NCBI GenBank assembly: GCA_900708905.1
Contig: CAADRB010000024.1
Span: 1,646,723-1,710,722 of the forward strand
Source of the DNA: Hymenolepis diminuta
Taxonomy: Eukaryota > Platyhelminthes > Cestoda > Cyclophyllidea > Hymenolepididae
Reading direction: 5' to 3'
Length of the DNA: 64,000 bases
The notes beneath the pieces are model-generated. The model was not told the DNA's origin. It ran no database searches and was given only the letters and a program-made list of their open reading frames with translations. The position numbers and the translations under genes were made by a program. This document shows, in pieces, positions 49,901-61,926 of the stretch; position 1 is the stretch's first letter; every line of letters starts with the position of its first letter.

Positions 49901-52900
49901 AAATGCAAATTTATTAAGTAGAAATTAATTTGTTTAATAACTACTGCTGAAAATGAGTATGTTTGGCATAACGGTCATATGCAAGTCTGTGAGCTTAAGA
50001 AAGGGATAGCAAAAGGTGAGTTCTCCATTAGAAAGACTCCAGGATTTTACTCCTCTTGTCTAAATGGGTGTTGAGAAAAACTTCCCATGAGAAGGCAAAT
50101 ATAAAATGATTATTAATTCAAGTCACCCAAATGAATTTATCAATGAAATTATAATGCAAATAGAAATATTATTTCAGATAGAGATGTTCATATAAACTTT
50201 TCTACACTTCCGACCACTCCCAGAGTTTATCCTGTTTCGCATTATTTTTTTCCAGAGTTGACAATCATTCCATGCTATATTTCATGCAGATTAAGTACAA
50301 AAAGCTTGAAATTGCTTTGCCAGATATCGATGAGTGGTTATTCTCCAATAACGCAATTGTGATTTTTCAAATTCCGCTCAACCAATTTGCCGGGCTTCCT
50401 CGAAGCTTATTTAAACAAGTTAGGGTCTCCATATGGCACAGTATTCACGTATCGGCACGATGAAGAGAGTGATAAACGGTTATGTAATAGATCATAATTT
50501 AATTAGGTAACAGAGCAGAGTCTAGTTAAGACATACTTTTACGATTACTTCCCCAAGAGAGGGTAGGTGAAATTACATAAACAGAAATTAATGAAGGGTA
50601 CTTTACTATATCTAAAATAAGCTGATTGCATTTCCGATTTTAAAATTGTATTTAGTCGATTTGGGTGGAAAGGAACATGAGAAACAAACTCCAAATGTTT
50701 ATTTAATGTGGTAGATTTATCCATCTCCGGAATACGCAGGTCATACAAAATATTCCGAGACGAAACTCCGTAATCTAATGAGTAAACACTTACCCTCTTC
50801 TGATTTCTACATTTGCAAAGCCAATATTGACTCCTTCTTTTAATACTTTGTCGTTTCTGCCATCTTATCAAATGAGTAAAGATCGATGAAGACTTGACCG
50901 ATTGGTGGTAAAAAATTTCAAACAAATTACTCGCCTTATTTTGTATTAAACCTACTTGGGCATTTTCTGGTGGCTGTTCGGCATTTTTTGCATCTCTTCT
51001 TTGGGTTCTTGAATGGTATCTCTATTCACAGGCCACATGGATGCATTCTACAATTAGTAATAAAATATGTTATTTAATGAAAATTAGTAACATTTTATAA
51101 ATCCTCACTTTATTATTATCCACTAAAGAAAAATTATAATATATTTACACATTGGAAATTTTCCTTCAACTAGAAACAGGCCTATTTCGGTGTAAAGTGA
51201 TATTTTTAAGCGATTGTTTCCGACTGTCAAAGCTTTTTCAAGCACATGTTTAGTGATTGCAATGCATAACAAAGTAACTTTGTTCTACGGAGGTCGAATT
51301 TTACAATCAAATACTATTTAATATTCTGACCCCAATTTGCTATCGATTTGAGTAAAGAATCACCTTGGTTGAATGTGAAAATAGCCTCCTGAAAATAATG
51401 ACTTTTAAAAGGATTAAAGCCAAGAAAAGAGGTCTCTATCTCGTATAGACGCCGGATTTTAAAAGTTATGCTCTCTTTAACAAATTTAAACAACCAAATA
51501 AATAAATAAATCTAGATAAGTGTAAATATTGCTGCAAATTTATAAAATTAATGTGAATATGGGAAGTGTAGTTCAAGTCATCGCAAATAAAAATTATTCA
51601 TATTAACGGAAGTTACAAATAGGAAATAGTATTGGGGTCTCATTTCCTACTTTATTCACTTATCAACGGTTACTTATTGATTTAAATATGGTTATTACTT
51701 CGTTCACTGCATTATGCGTATAACTCATCCCTCAAACTTCAAAAATGTATATTAATTTTTTTCCACTAACATTCATCTATTGAACTTTAAATGCTGGTTA
51801 AATGACTTATGCCTCTTCTTTATTCCTTCCAATATAAATTTTCCGCCACCAACTCCGTCTTTTTCCTATCTTGTGTTGGTGCAATTCGTAAATCTGGCAA
51901 AGGTGTAGTACCCTGGCACCCTGACTCATAGGCCTGCTCAGTCTCTCTATGTATTGCGCCGCTACTGACCAGCACCATTTTCCTAACTGTCAATAAACAA
52001 AGAATGCAAAATCGGTCAACCACTCTATCTTACCTCATTTCTTCTGCTCAGTACTGACGCCACCCTCTTTCCTCCTAATTCTTTCTTCTACTCCCCCCTC
52101 ATTTTCCCATCTCATTTAAATGTCCAATGTGGGTATATACAACCTAACTCTTGGTTCTCTCACTCGTTAAAGGCTGTTGTTTCCTGCTAGCCTTAGAAAA
52201 AATCATTAGTTCTAAGAGGAGATATTTGGCCTTTATTTGATCTGGGTCTTAACTTCACCTACTATTATACATTGTTAAGCCTGAGTCTCTACTCTAATAT
52301 AACGATAGCCAAAAGGTTAGGTTTTCTTTTCTTACGCATAGCTCCTTCTTCACTAGTTTGGAAAGTAGGTTTATACTACTTTAATAATTACTATCAAATG
52401 AGAAGCATTTATATATGACTAAGAAAATTTTCTGATATCCTTGTATAAATTTCGTTTCTGCTCTCCCACTTACCTCATAGTTAACAGAGATAGGTTTGCA
52501 ATCGGGTATCCCTGTGCAATTATCAGAAACTGGGACAGTGTTTGACGTTATCTCGGAGGTCTTCGAGGAGGTTGTAGCTGTTGTACCTGTCCCCGGTGCC
52601 ATGGTGACAGCTACGACATTTGTCGGGGGTTGGGCATTGACAAGGGCATGGACAGAGAGGGATTCATCGGAGTGGGCACGTTTCCAGGGTTTGATCTTGT
52701 TGGCTGTAGCTGTAATCGCCGTACCCGATCGATATTCTCGATATTTCCTCGAATGGAACGGATTCTATTGAAATAATAAAATAAACAAAGTGCGCTTTGA
52801 TTATTTTATTTTATTCTATTTTCATCATGATTGAATATATTAAATAATTTGAAATTTTCGAATTCACCTCCAGTGGAGATAGGAAGTTTTCAAAAATGAA

Positions 52901-55900
52901 ACAATATCTTAAAAGTTCATTTTGACGGCATTCTTAATGGATGCTCCTGTTTCTCTTTCACTTGTCACTCGTTTTTTTAAGAATGCACTTGAAACAAGAG
53001 GATGTAAGTGTCAAAATTAGAACATTAATCCTAACGAAAAAACACTCATCGGTACACACTTTATAATTGAAAATACCACCTGTTCTTGTGAATATTTGTA
53101 TTCATAATGTTGATAAATTTGTCCTTAATGCATTCAGACAGGTTACATGACACTTTTCTGCTTTTCAAAGGTAAATTTTATTATTCAAGAAGGTATCTGT
53201 TTCACGAAAGAAGTAAGAAAATGAAGAAGACTGTAAACTTGGAATAATTGAAATGACATACAGAATTACGGAGATCAGTTGCCGATCCGTGGAATTCGAG
53301 ATAGCTATGTGTTGCACACGGCACAAATGAAGGAATTTTGCCAGCGAAGTAGTCCGCTTGTCGTTGAATGCAATTGCAACCGGTGGAAGACCCAGCTGGT
53401 CCCTGAAAATGTCGTAGAAAATAAACACATATATATATATTAAAAATTATTGCTTACATAACGTCATTAATAACATTATATGAAATTAAAGGTCCTTATA
53501 ATGACATTATATTTTAAAATAAAATTACATTTCGATTGGTTCAATTTCGGTTAAGAAAAAAGGCAGTTCAGTATGGAAGGTTGTGGCCGGTTCTTCTCAA
53601 TTACCTTCCTGCAGATGGAGGACTCAAGAAATTTTTGATAACGCGTCAACTGAAAATTTCCTCAATTTTAGAATCAAAACCTTCCCTTATCAATTGATGG
53701 TTACAACCACAAAACACATTGACAAGTTTAAAATTGGAAATACAATAGAGCATTGTCATGCTTTCGTGAAGCAGTTCTTGTCTTTTATAAAAAGAGAATT
53801 CCCTGAAGAAGTTTAAGGAGTATATGAGAAAAAATAATAACTTCAGGAGAGAAAAGATGTCTTTCCGAGCAGAAGATGTGATGAAATAGAGCAGCTAAGA
53901 ATGAAATCCATCGCCAAATCAACCGAGAGGACAAAAGTGGCGAAGATGGTACTCAGAAAGGCTAGGGATTGACATTAAATAGGAAAAATTAGAGGAATTA
54001 ACTAATGATGATCATAAATTACTTTAATTTCTAACTTCTCCGTCTTAACTATTTCTAAATTAAATCGATAAAAGAAAGTGTTATTGATGGTATTAATGCC
54101 CAGTAAAAATCGCCGGTTAATTAAAATGAATGGTGAAATTTATTCATTTACCTCTCCTGATGGACGGCGGTACAAATCTATACTCTCAGAATGATTGATA
54201 AATGTAACTGGAATAGCAAAATCTTCTTCTTACACAAGCTTTAAAGGTATTTGGATACACTTTCTTAATAAAAGTTGCTATTTGTTCACATTCTTTCTGC
54301 TTCCCGGCAATTTTTCCCTTCTAGTTGGAAATTGTAACATCAAGACTTTAATTCGTTCATTTTAGAAGTTGATTTAGCAAATCTGAATTCTGCAGAGGCA
54401 TTATTTCACACATTGTTATCCTGGGAAGCTTTCTCTTTTTTCAAGGCACGTATTTTTTTTGCTTCACGCAAAACTATCACACATTCTAAGGGCTGAGAGA
54501 ATAAATCTCCTCTTCTGTGCTGCAAACTCTGACTTTAGCAAATTTTTGCGTTTAAAAATGACAATAGTCAGACTCAAAGTCTCCTCCAGAAGTTCAGGAG
54601 GCCGAATCCGAGGACTTCGATTTCATGATCATTCGTAAGCTGAATTAATAACAGCATTTCATTACGTCTATTTAGAGAAAATAATAGAGAAGATCGAAGC
54701 TCATTGTAGTTTCGTTTTAAGGAGTGGCAGTCCTATTCAGTTCAGCAAAAACGGAATGCGTAAACTCATATGGCACTTCTGTATTCATTGAGGTACTTAC
54801 ATTCCAGAAATGTGGTGCCTCAATCTATAATCTTAGAATATAGCTGGAACCTTTGTGTCAGACTTTAAATGCATAAATCAATTTGATAACCTAGGATTGT
54901 GAACGTTATACATGTTCAAGACTGATATTCGTCTTAATCTTCGAAATCTTATGAAATCGCTTCTCTTGGCAAATTGTTATAAAGAAGCTTATTAACATTG
55001 AGAGGTCATTAAAAAGGTCATTGTAAACAGCTAAAACAAAGAGCTTGAATTGGTAGGCTAGTCTATCGGCCTAGCCTAGTTTGGTTTATTGGCCAATTGG
55101 AGGAGGACAACCGAGCAGACATTGGTTAGGTGTACAAAAACTTCAGAAAACCAACTTTCCCTGAAAATTAGTTCCTTTTATTTGTAGAATGCTCGATTAT
55201 CTGATTATCATAATTAAATAAGCAATTGCAATCCACTTCTTTAAAAGCAGAATAAAACACAAAAGATTCTCCTTGGAATCAGCTAAACACAGCGGAACAT
55301 TATTCAATTACTTATATATTACTGAATCCTTTTATGGTAGGTGTTTGGAAATTGTTAAATAACATGTTGAGTGAAATAGTACTTTCTAACCATAATTAAT
55401 GGGTAATAAGAGGATTTAAAATAAGTAGCATTAATGTCAGTTAGAATAACCTAGTAAACAGTCCAATCGATTGAGCTGTTCCCAAACAAATTTTTCTGAA
55501 GAATAAAATTAGATTGAACCAACAAAGAACGTTAAAAGGCTTTGTGAATTTGTTATAAGCAAAAATGTGCAGATTTGCCTACGAAAATTTGCAGGTCCAT
55601 TAAAAGGAAAGTAGGATCACATAAACAATTTTAAAGTCAGTCGAACCGATAAATGGGCATTCTATTGGTCACCTTGCTGATTGAATGTCTTGACTGTTAT
55701 CGAGTTTATCACTCCCGATATTCGAGTTACAGATGCACCAGTGCTATTAATAATGTGTATTATTTGCGTATGTACTTGAACTGCCAATATAGTCGAAAAA
55801 GATTATCGCCCTACCTTCTTCAGATTTCCGGCCAGGTCACGATACAGTTGCATCGAGAGCTGTCGACCATGGCTAGCATTAGGCCCGGCCAATCCATTCT

Positions 55901-58900
55901 GACCATTCTGCACAGGATGTTGATTCTGTCCGTTGTTGTCCAGATCAAATCTGACACCCAGACGTTGTCGTATACGTTCACTGCTTCCTCCATTCATTCC
56001 AACAGAGTTGGAATTAGTTCGAAGAGCAGTGGATGGGTGGGAACTGGTTGTATTGCGACCCTGTTCACTAGAATTGCTAGCGGTAGGGTCCTCCGGAAGG
56101 TTAACACTACTGACACCAGCCGAAGTGCTCGCGCTATTTTGGGGGAAGGGGAGTTGTTGAAAACGACCCAGGAGAATGCTCTGCTGAGCTGGGTCGTCCG
56201 TTGATAGCGTTACCTAGAACATAATTAACTTTCAATGATTTAAACACCCGTTAGTCGTTTAGCGGCTGTGACAAAATGATTTTTAGAAACCCCATTTAAT
56301 TGCACCTCAGTACTTTTTTAATTATTAGCTTTGAAGATTCAAATATTTCACTTGTAGTTACTATTATTAAATGATTTATTTATTTATTTATTTTCAAAGT
56401 AGCACGCACTTAACATTATTCCATTACCTATAATTCAATGGTATTACAATTAATTCTTATTAAATAATTAAAAATAATAAAATCGTTGATAAATTATGCA
56501 TTTCCTGGATAAATTAATCTACTTTTAATATTTTTTGCTATTATTTCATTCAATCTATTTTAATAATTGTAATCAAATAAAGTAAATAACAAAATATTAT
56601 TTTGAATATTATATTAAATGTCAAAATCACGAACAATTCCATTTGTAATTTAATTATTAAAAGGGATGCACGTTTCGAATTTGATTTCAATTTATTTTAA
56701 TCCAACAGTTGTTAATGTTGCCTAGCATGAAACATTTCTTTCAAATTTTAATAGAAGGATTTGAATTCAAAATTAATTTATATGAATTAAACAATTAACT
56801 GGAATAATATTAGTAAAGAATTTCATTTCCTAACTGGGAACAAGAAACAAATTCAAACAGAATTTAATTCTAATTTATCTAACTTCAGCCACTGGCAAGG
56901 TTCGGACGGCTAGTAATTAGGCATTTTGATGAGATCTAATAAAGGAGCATGAAATGAAAGTAAATTTAGGCAAAGTGATTCAAGTTTAAAAAAAAGAATC
57001 AAAGGAAAATTGTTTCCAAATATTTACCTCTTGTAGGACACTTCTTCTTGTAAGAGAGGAAGAATGGGAATCATTTAGGGCAGCAGAAACGGAGATCGAA
57101 TTGGGCATTTTCGGTGCAGGTACGTTGTTATTCAACACGAAGCTAGAAGAGCCCGGACCATTTATGAAAGTGCTTTCAGACTTCTTCATCAAGCCAGTTA
57201 GACTTGTCTTTGCCTGTGTGAAAAGGCCAAAAAATCGTCAAGTTCCAAGTTAGAACAACTGAAGAAAGTAGGGAAGATTGTGTAAAGTTTGATTCATAAT
57301 GTTAGCTGTAAATTCGGTGCATATTAGATTCTCACGGAGATAATGACAAGGAGGTATTTTGCGATGAGTAAAAATAACCTCAAATTTATTTCTCTGGCAC
57401 ACTATGAACGGTATTTTAAGGTTTATTTTCCTTCCCTTTCTTATCCTAATTTAGCACAACAGGCTTTAAAATAATCTCTAATTCTTAAAGAGTTGCTTCA
57501 ATGTAGGAGATTGATACGTATATCAGTTTTTCAATTATCCGTGGTGAGATCGGGACTGTGGAAATATCCATATCTTCATGATAAAGTCTGTCAACCTATT
57601 ACGGAAACATCAATGCTTTTAACTTTTACGCGCTTTTACATTTACCTCACACCGACAACAGAATGTCACAGATTGTTTAGTTTTTAACTGCCTTTACAAA
57701 CTCTGCATCTACAAATGCACACATTTAAACTTTTGAGATTAACTTCTTTAAGTTGGTTGCCTAACCCAGCTCATATCCACGGCTACAAGCTCATATCATC
57801 AGTTATCACTGCTGCAATTAACTGCGTAGAGCAAACTACTTAACAGCATGATCTCCTTCAATTACCCGCTTACTGCACCTGTGGCTATATGTCTCCGTTA
57901 TTTCAATTAAATCATTATCCATTTCAGTCTCTGGTTTCCTTCATACTTTTGCATCTTTGAAAAAATCCTAATAAGGGCGTATATCAGTTCAGAAATGCAG
58001 AATTTTTGGGCTGATTAAGTTATCCTATCGCTGTTTACGCAAAGTTAGCAGGTTTAAAGCACTCTAACTTTTAATCTAGGTCAGAAATAAAAGTTTTGAT
58101 GAGTCATTTACCGGTACGAGGAGGTTGGATTGGATTGTAATTTCCACTTCCAAATTATGAATCAATCATCGAGAGGAATGGAAGGAGAACAGACGCCTGG
58201 GTTAATTATTCATGGAGTTTTTATTAAAAGGTGACTGAGCGAAGTCAGTTAGATACTGCAATGGAGCCATCGTAACTCATTAGGTGGTAGTAATAGCTGA
58301 CTCGTCATCTGATAGCCAAAAAGAAGTACTTCAGACTTATTTAGATCGAATATACTTTCTAGGAAGACACTGGAAGATCAAATAAAGATTCACAGTTTAT
58401 AGCCATTAAAAATGGAAGAATGTTGCTTCATTTATTGTTAAAAATGCACATGAACTGAACGTAATCAATGTATTTTTTCCACATGAGTCCAAAGCGTATT
58501 TGTATACCAATTACTGGTTAGCGGTCGCATTGACCAGTTATGACTCAGGTCAACTCAAATAAAAGGTTTTCTTTCATTTGACGCAGACGTCCTCTACTCT
58601 CTCTCTCTCTCTCTCAAATTTTCGCTTTTATTGTTTATGACGATAATCATGTCGGTCACTGGAATTATAGTGAAAGTCCACAGCACTACACAGATCCAGG
58701 ATAGAATCTATAATGCACGAAAACTTTGAAATCTTGTTAAACGGCTTGGAGATGATCAGAAATATTTGTATTTAAGTAGGTTAAATCAAATAAACGACTC
58801 TCTTTCTATATCAAGGTCCGGGTAGAAACCATTCATAAACCTATTTTCAATTGCGGAAGAATGGATATTGTAAAATAGATTTAATACAGAAGTTCAGATT

Positions 58901-59924
58901 TGACTTACATGATCTCGTCTAAATAGTCCACTGAGAAGAGATCGACGAACCAAGCGGGAATTTGTTTTCACCTCTGGCGATCGATATTCAGGATTCTCAG
59001 CCGCTACTCCATTCATAAATGAACTTGTCATTCTTTCATTTGGATCAGGTTGAATTTGATGGAGTCCATTCTCCATAGGTGTCTAAAAGAGAGTGCCGAA
59101 ACATTAATTTAACAAAATCTCTTACTTCCATCTGAAACTTAAGGGCTGCTATGGTAAAGCCTTGTTTATAAGACACAAGAGAAAAATTTGTTGTTGGTTA
59201 TGTAAATAGAGGTAATTTCAGTCGGCTAGTCAATCGGAAAATAAAAGAATACGGAAAAAGGCGTGTCCCGATTACTTTCAGCACCAATGAGTAAAAGAAG
59301 AAAAAAAAACAGACTATTTAAACAAAATATTTTCCCATCCTGAGGTAGAGAATAACACGCATGGACTTATAATACGCTCTTTCGCAAAAGTTTAACTTTA
59401 TTTCTTCTTGTAAACATTTAAACTCATTAAATTAAATAGGATGGTAATTACATCATAATTTTGCTTAACTGGATAATCTGTTTTCGCAGAAATATAAATT
59501 TTTCTTAGTCTCTAATTCTCTCCCATTTCTGTCCTTCTCTCTGAGCTTAGAATTAAACACCAGATTTTCGAATGTTTCATACGTTTCTCCCCCTCATTAA
59601 TCCGTCCACCATTCGATTTGGTAGTTGAAAGACTTCAAGAAATCACCAGCTGTCTGTTTTAACTCTTCCTAGACTGCGCGAGTGATCGAATGTAAATTGA
59701 ACTTCTTTGTTAGAGAGGGTCTACTTATTGTTTTGAGTAGTAGTGGGTGTTGCCATACGTTTGAAAGATTCTGTTCTTCCATTTGTTTAAATATTAAGAA
59801 TACTTCAAAGTAAACTTACCGAGAGGGCTAGATTAGAAAGATCTGTCTCCAAACTGATATGGTTAGCTGAGGTGTCGTTACAGTTCGGACCAACCAAGCC
59901 TTGATTCCTTGCCAATTTTCGACT
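46731..59924 (-). CDS. Unrecognised Ser/Asn-rich, probably disordered protein (multi-exon, 5' end not found)
   Basis: Eight exons on the minus strand: 59924-59820, 59082-58909, 57213-57028, 56213-55815, 53402-53262 (less sure), 52764-52474, 51047-50956 and 46974-46731. They join in one frame to about 540 residues and a TGA stop at 46733-46731. Every junction is GT-AG. The first six exons are phase 0 at both ends, and the last two join at phase 2, so the frame never conflicts. The protein is rich in Ser, Asn, Thr, Gln and Pro, with basic RRS motifs (LVRRSLLSGLFRRD; SLTRRSVLQE; KPWKRAHSDES) that resemble basophilic kinase sites. No catalytic domain, signal peptide or membrane helix is seen, and the family is not recognised. 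The start codon lies upstream, possibly in the ankyrin exon at 63597-64000, but a linking exon (phase 1 in, phase 0 out) was not found. Confidence 0.62.
47868..47893 (+). repeat. ATTA/TTTA compound simple repeat
   Basis: Runs of AATT followed by TTTA units in the last intron of the orphan gene. Confidence 0.85.
49955..50065 (+). mobile_element. SINE copy, plus orientation, decayed
   Basis: TTTGGCATAACGGTCATATG resembles the A-box side. The tail ttctccattagaaagactcc matches the body element at 19100. Confidence 0.42.
50956..51047 (-). CDS. Orphan gene, exon g
   Basis: 92 nt, phase 0 to phase 2. Reads NASMWPVNRDTIQEPKEEMQ and ends HQKMP plus two bases before gtaggt. Acceptor is aattgtag. If unspliced, this frame meets a TAG directly after the donor. 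A different frame starting inside this exon stays open for over 130 codons down to 50545, so an alternative exon with acceptor near 51023 is possible. Confidence 0.5.
51048..52473 (-). other. Orphan-gene intron, 1.4 kb
   Basis: AT-rich sequence between exons f and g. A 67-codon minus-strand frame at 51820-52023 has no splice or family support. Nothing else seen. Confidence 0.5.
52474..52764 (-). CDS. Orphan gene, exon f
   Basis: 291 nt, 97 codons, phase 0 at both ends. Begins NPFHSRKYREYRSG, contains KIKPWKRAHSDESLSVHALV, then a Thr/Ser-rich stretch (GTGTTATTSSKTSE), and ends PISVNYE before gtaagt. It has higher GC than flanking DNA. Acceptor is tttcaatag. No domain recognised. Confidence 0.68.
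53262..53402 (-). CDS. Orphan gene, candidate exon e
   Basis: 141 nt, 47 codons if read phase 0 to phase 0, matching both neighbours. Begins GPAGSSTGCNCIQRQ and ends HGSATDLRNS before gtatgt. The acceptor cgacattttcag is strong. A second frame (DQLGLPPVAIAFNDK...) is also open and looks protein-like, but it would need phases that neither neighbouring exon offers. Skipping this exon also keeps the frame, so it may be a cassette exon or not an exon at all. Confidence 0.42.
53403..55814 (-). other. Orphan-gene intron, 2.4 kb
   Basis: Between exon d and candidate exon e. Contains an (AT)n run at its right-to-left end (53429-53441). A plus-strand 77-codon frame at 53583-53816 shows no domain. Nothing else recognised. 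Confidence 0.5.
53429..53441 (+). repeat. (AT)n run
   Basis: Short perfect AT run just upstream of candidate exon e on the minus strand, beyond its acceptor. Confidence 0.85.
55815..56213 (-). CDS. Orphan gene, exon d (largest)
   Basis: 399 nt, 133 codons, phase 0 at both ends. A stop-free Ser/Asn/Gln-rich stretch with GGSSERIRQRLGVRFDLDNN, then a Gln/Asn/Gly segment and MQLYRDLAGNLKK at the end. GC content is clearly above the surrounding introns. Acceptor is gttctag and donor gtaggg. The complementary strand is also open for 183 codons (55653-56204), but that frame has no splice or family support and is taken as a shadow. Confidence 0.7.
56374..56393 (+). repeat. (TTTA)n run
   Basis: About five TTTA units in an orphan-gene intron. 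Confidence 0.85.
57028..57213 (-). CDS. Orphan gene, exon c
   Basis: 186 nt, 62 codons, phase 0 at both ends. Begins AKTSLTGLMKKSEST, passes through an Asn/Pro-rich middle (NNNVPAPKMPNS) and ends SSSLTRRSVLQE. Acceptor is ttttcacacag. The donor is gtaaat, slightly off consensus. Confidence 0.65.
57214..58908 (-). other. Orphan-gene intron, 1.7 kb
   Basis: Between exons b and c. Contains a (CT)n microsatellite at 58597-58615. No coding signal recognised on either strand. Confidence 0.5.
58597..58615 (+). repeat. (CT)n microsatellite
   Basis: Perfect CT run of 19 bases inside an intron of the orphan gene. Confidence 0.95.
58909..59082 (-). CDS. Orphan gene, exon b
   Basis: 174 nt, 58 codons, phase 0 at both ends. 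Begins TPMENGLHQIQPDPNER and ends SRLVRRSLLSGLFRRDH. The in-frame Met near the start is probably internal, because exon a joins in frame. The acceptor is tcttttag and the donor gtaagt. The basic, hydrophobic C-terminal part carries an RRS motif repeated in the next exon. Confidence 0.65.
59820..59924 (-). CDS. Orphan gene, exon a
   Basis: 105 nt, 35 codons, phase 0 at both ends. Begins SRKLARNQGLVGPNC and ends LETDLSNLALS. Acceptor cttttag and donor gtaagt are both strong. Composition is polar with no domain. It is the most 5' exon that can be tied to this gene. Confidence 0.6.
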
Positions 59925-61926
59925 CTAAAAGGCAGAGTATAATCAAAAATAAATTCATTCACTATTATTTTTAAATACTTTTAAATTGTTTTAACTTTAT
60001 TTACTAATGTCTGGAATCAAATTAAGGTATTTTTTCACAGTAGACACTAAACCATTAGCGAGTTGAAACAAATCAAGTTACTGAAATTAGAATATCTCAA
60101 TATTTTAGGTGTCTCTAAGTCGTTCTTTTTCACTTGTTTGAAGTGATAAAAATGTGCTTTTCATATATGGGTAGTCGAGTCCACATCGACTACTTGCGAG
60201 ATTTATGTTTTAATGCGCTGAAAATCGACCAACAGGAGTAAAATAGGCCTTCTCCGGATTTGGGTTTTAATTATTAAATTAAACTGTAAAAGATAGAGAG
60301 TGTAAAATTTTAATTTCTTATTACCTAATAGCTCTGTAATTCTAAATTTTGGAAGCGGATGCCCCTTCCAATATCTATGTAGAAGATAATTCGAAGAAAT
60401 AAACCTTTCTACTATCAGACGAGTTCGAACTCGTCTATGAAACGCGAGTTTGCGGAAACGAAAGCAAAATTCTATACAGAGAGTGGAAAAGTACTGTAAC
60501 TTTTTGCATTATCTCCAATTTTCAACTTGACGAAATGTATTCCCATAAATTCTTTTGACTCGCTTTCATCTATGTTGAAAGATATTTTGAATCGTATCAT
60601 TGACCAAGTGGACTGAACAGAATATTTCTACTCAAGGCGAGGCATTTATCAGCATCTTCAATTACAGCATAATTACAAAGAAATATTATAAAACTACGCT
60701 TCTTATGAGAAAAAGCACAATCCATCAGGAATTCATTCAATATACGACTCCTGATATCTTTACCTCAAAATCTACTTCTTCTCGGTCCCCGAATTCATTG
60801 TCCGTTGAACCATTTCGCTGTTTCCTTTGTTCGGTGTTTTGTATTAATTGATGTTATGTATATTCCAATGGTACTAAGGGACCTTCATCTCAGACGACCG
60901 AACTGCAACCGCGTTATCAAAGTGACAGTGGTATGTAGGAAGGGGAATGCAATATTAATAGCCTACTGCCCTCATCAAGTAACATGTCCCGATAGTCTGC
61001 AATTTTGCATTTGCTTGAATGCCGAAATGATTGTGCTTTTCCCGTGTGAGAGAAACAGAAATTGATTTCTGTCATTGCGTCAGGTTCGCTTGTCGGTTTT
61101 GTTTACCAAAGAATGCCCTGATAGTAATTTGATTCAGTGTGCTATTGTTGGTAATTTATTTGTCTGAAATCTGGTGCCTAGAATTGAATTTCATCGCAAT
61201 TTACCGCAATATTTGATCGGATATTGTTTGAAAAGTAATGTGCTCTTTTGCAGTCATCTTTAAAGGGACAAGATGCAATGAACATTATAATTCATTTAAG
61301 TGGTAAAAGTGTAACGATTGGTCTCGAACCCGATATGACAAGAAGCCGTGTAATCGTCGTGTATTAGTAACAACGCCTTTATTAATGGGCGTAACTTATA
61401 AATGGAGAATGCTTTAATACTATGACGATGTTTGAATACTACCTCAGCAACTATAAGTCACATGTCAGTTTAAGTGGATTGCTGAACGTAAACGACATAA
61501 ATTGTGGTCCGAGTAAAGAAAGTGACGAAATTAGATGTCAAAAGTGAAATGCAATTGATCAGCATGTGCAACATTGTAAGTTCAAAAGCATCTGTAGAAT
61601 TGTCGACTGAAAACAGTAGAAAGCGGTAGAAAAGAATAAACGAATCGGGAAATTTTGGGAAGAATGTAATGCCTATACAAATCTGAAGTTTTTATTTATA
61701 AATAACTAATGCCACACATATTTTCTAAAAACAGCAATCACTGTTCAAAATTCATACCATCCTCTCTCGTCACGAGCCAGAAGGTCAAATGTTGTACTGA
61801 GGCTTAATATCACCCCTTTCCCATTAAATCAATAAAGTTTCGAAAATCAAACCAACGAAATGAATTACAATTGAATAGTTTTGCAAAGAATGATACAAAT
61901 TTATTACGCAAATATTTTCGTAAACA

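Larger units (their letters stand above)
46975..50955 (-). other. Last intron of the orphan gene, 4 kb
   Basis: Donor gtaggt after exon g, acceptor before the terminal exon. Contains an ATTA/TTTA simple repeat (47868-47893), a 16-bp palindrome (48585-48600) and a SINE piece (49955-50065). It also has a possible SINE piece near 48880-48930. A 126-codon minus-strand frame (50545-50925) continues a frame open inside exon g. Confidence 0.55.

Noticed and set aside
52496..52771. 91-codon plus-strand frame
   Set aside because: Complement of exon f; no splice or family support on the plus strand.
53262..53402. Alternative frame of candidate exon e starting DQLGLPPVAIAFNDK
   Set aside because: Protein-like, but its phases do not fit either neighbouring exon, while the GPAGSS frame does.
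55653..56204. 183-codon plus-strand open frame, the longest in the window
   Set aside because: It is the complement of orphan-gene exon d, which has acceptor, donor and matching phases on the minus strand.
60600..61065. Two overlapping plus-strand frames of 83 and 86 codons
   Set aside because: No recognisable domain, no convincing splice sites and different frames; treated as chance.
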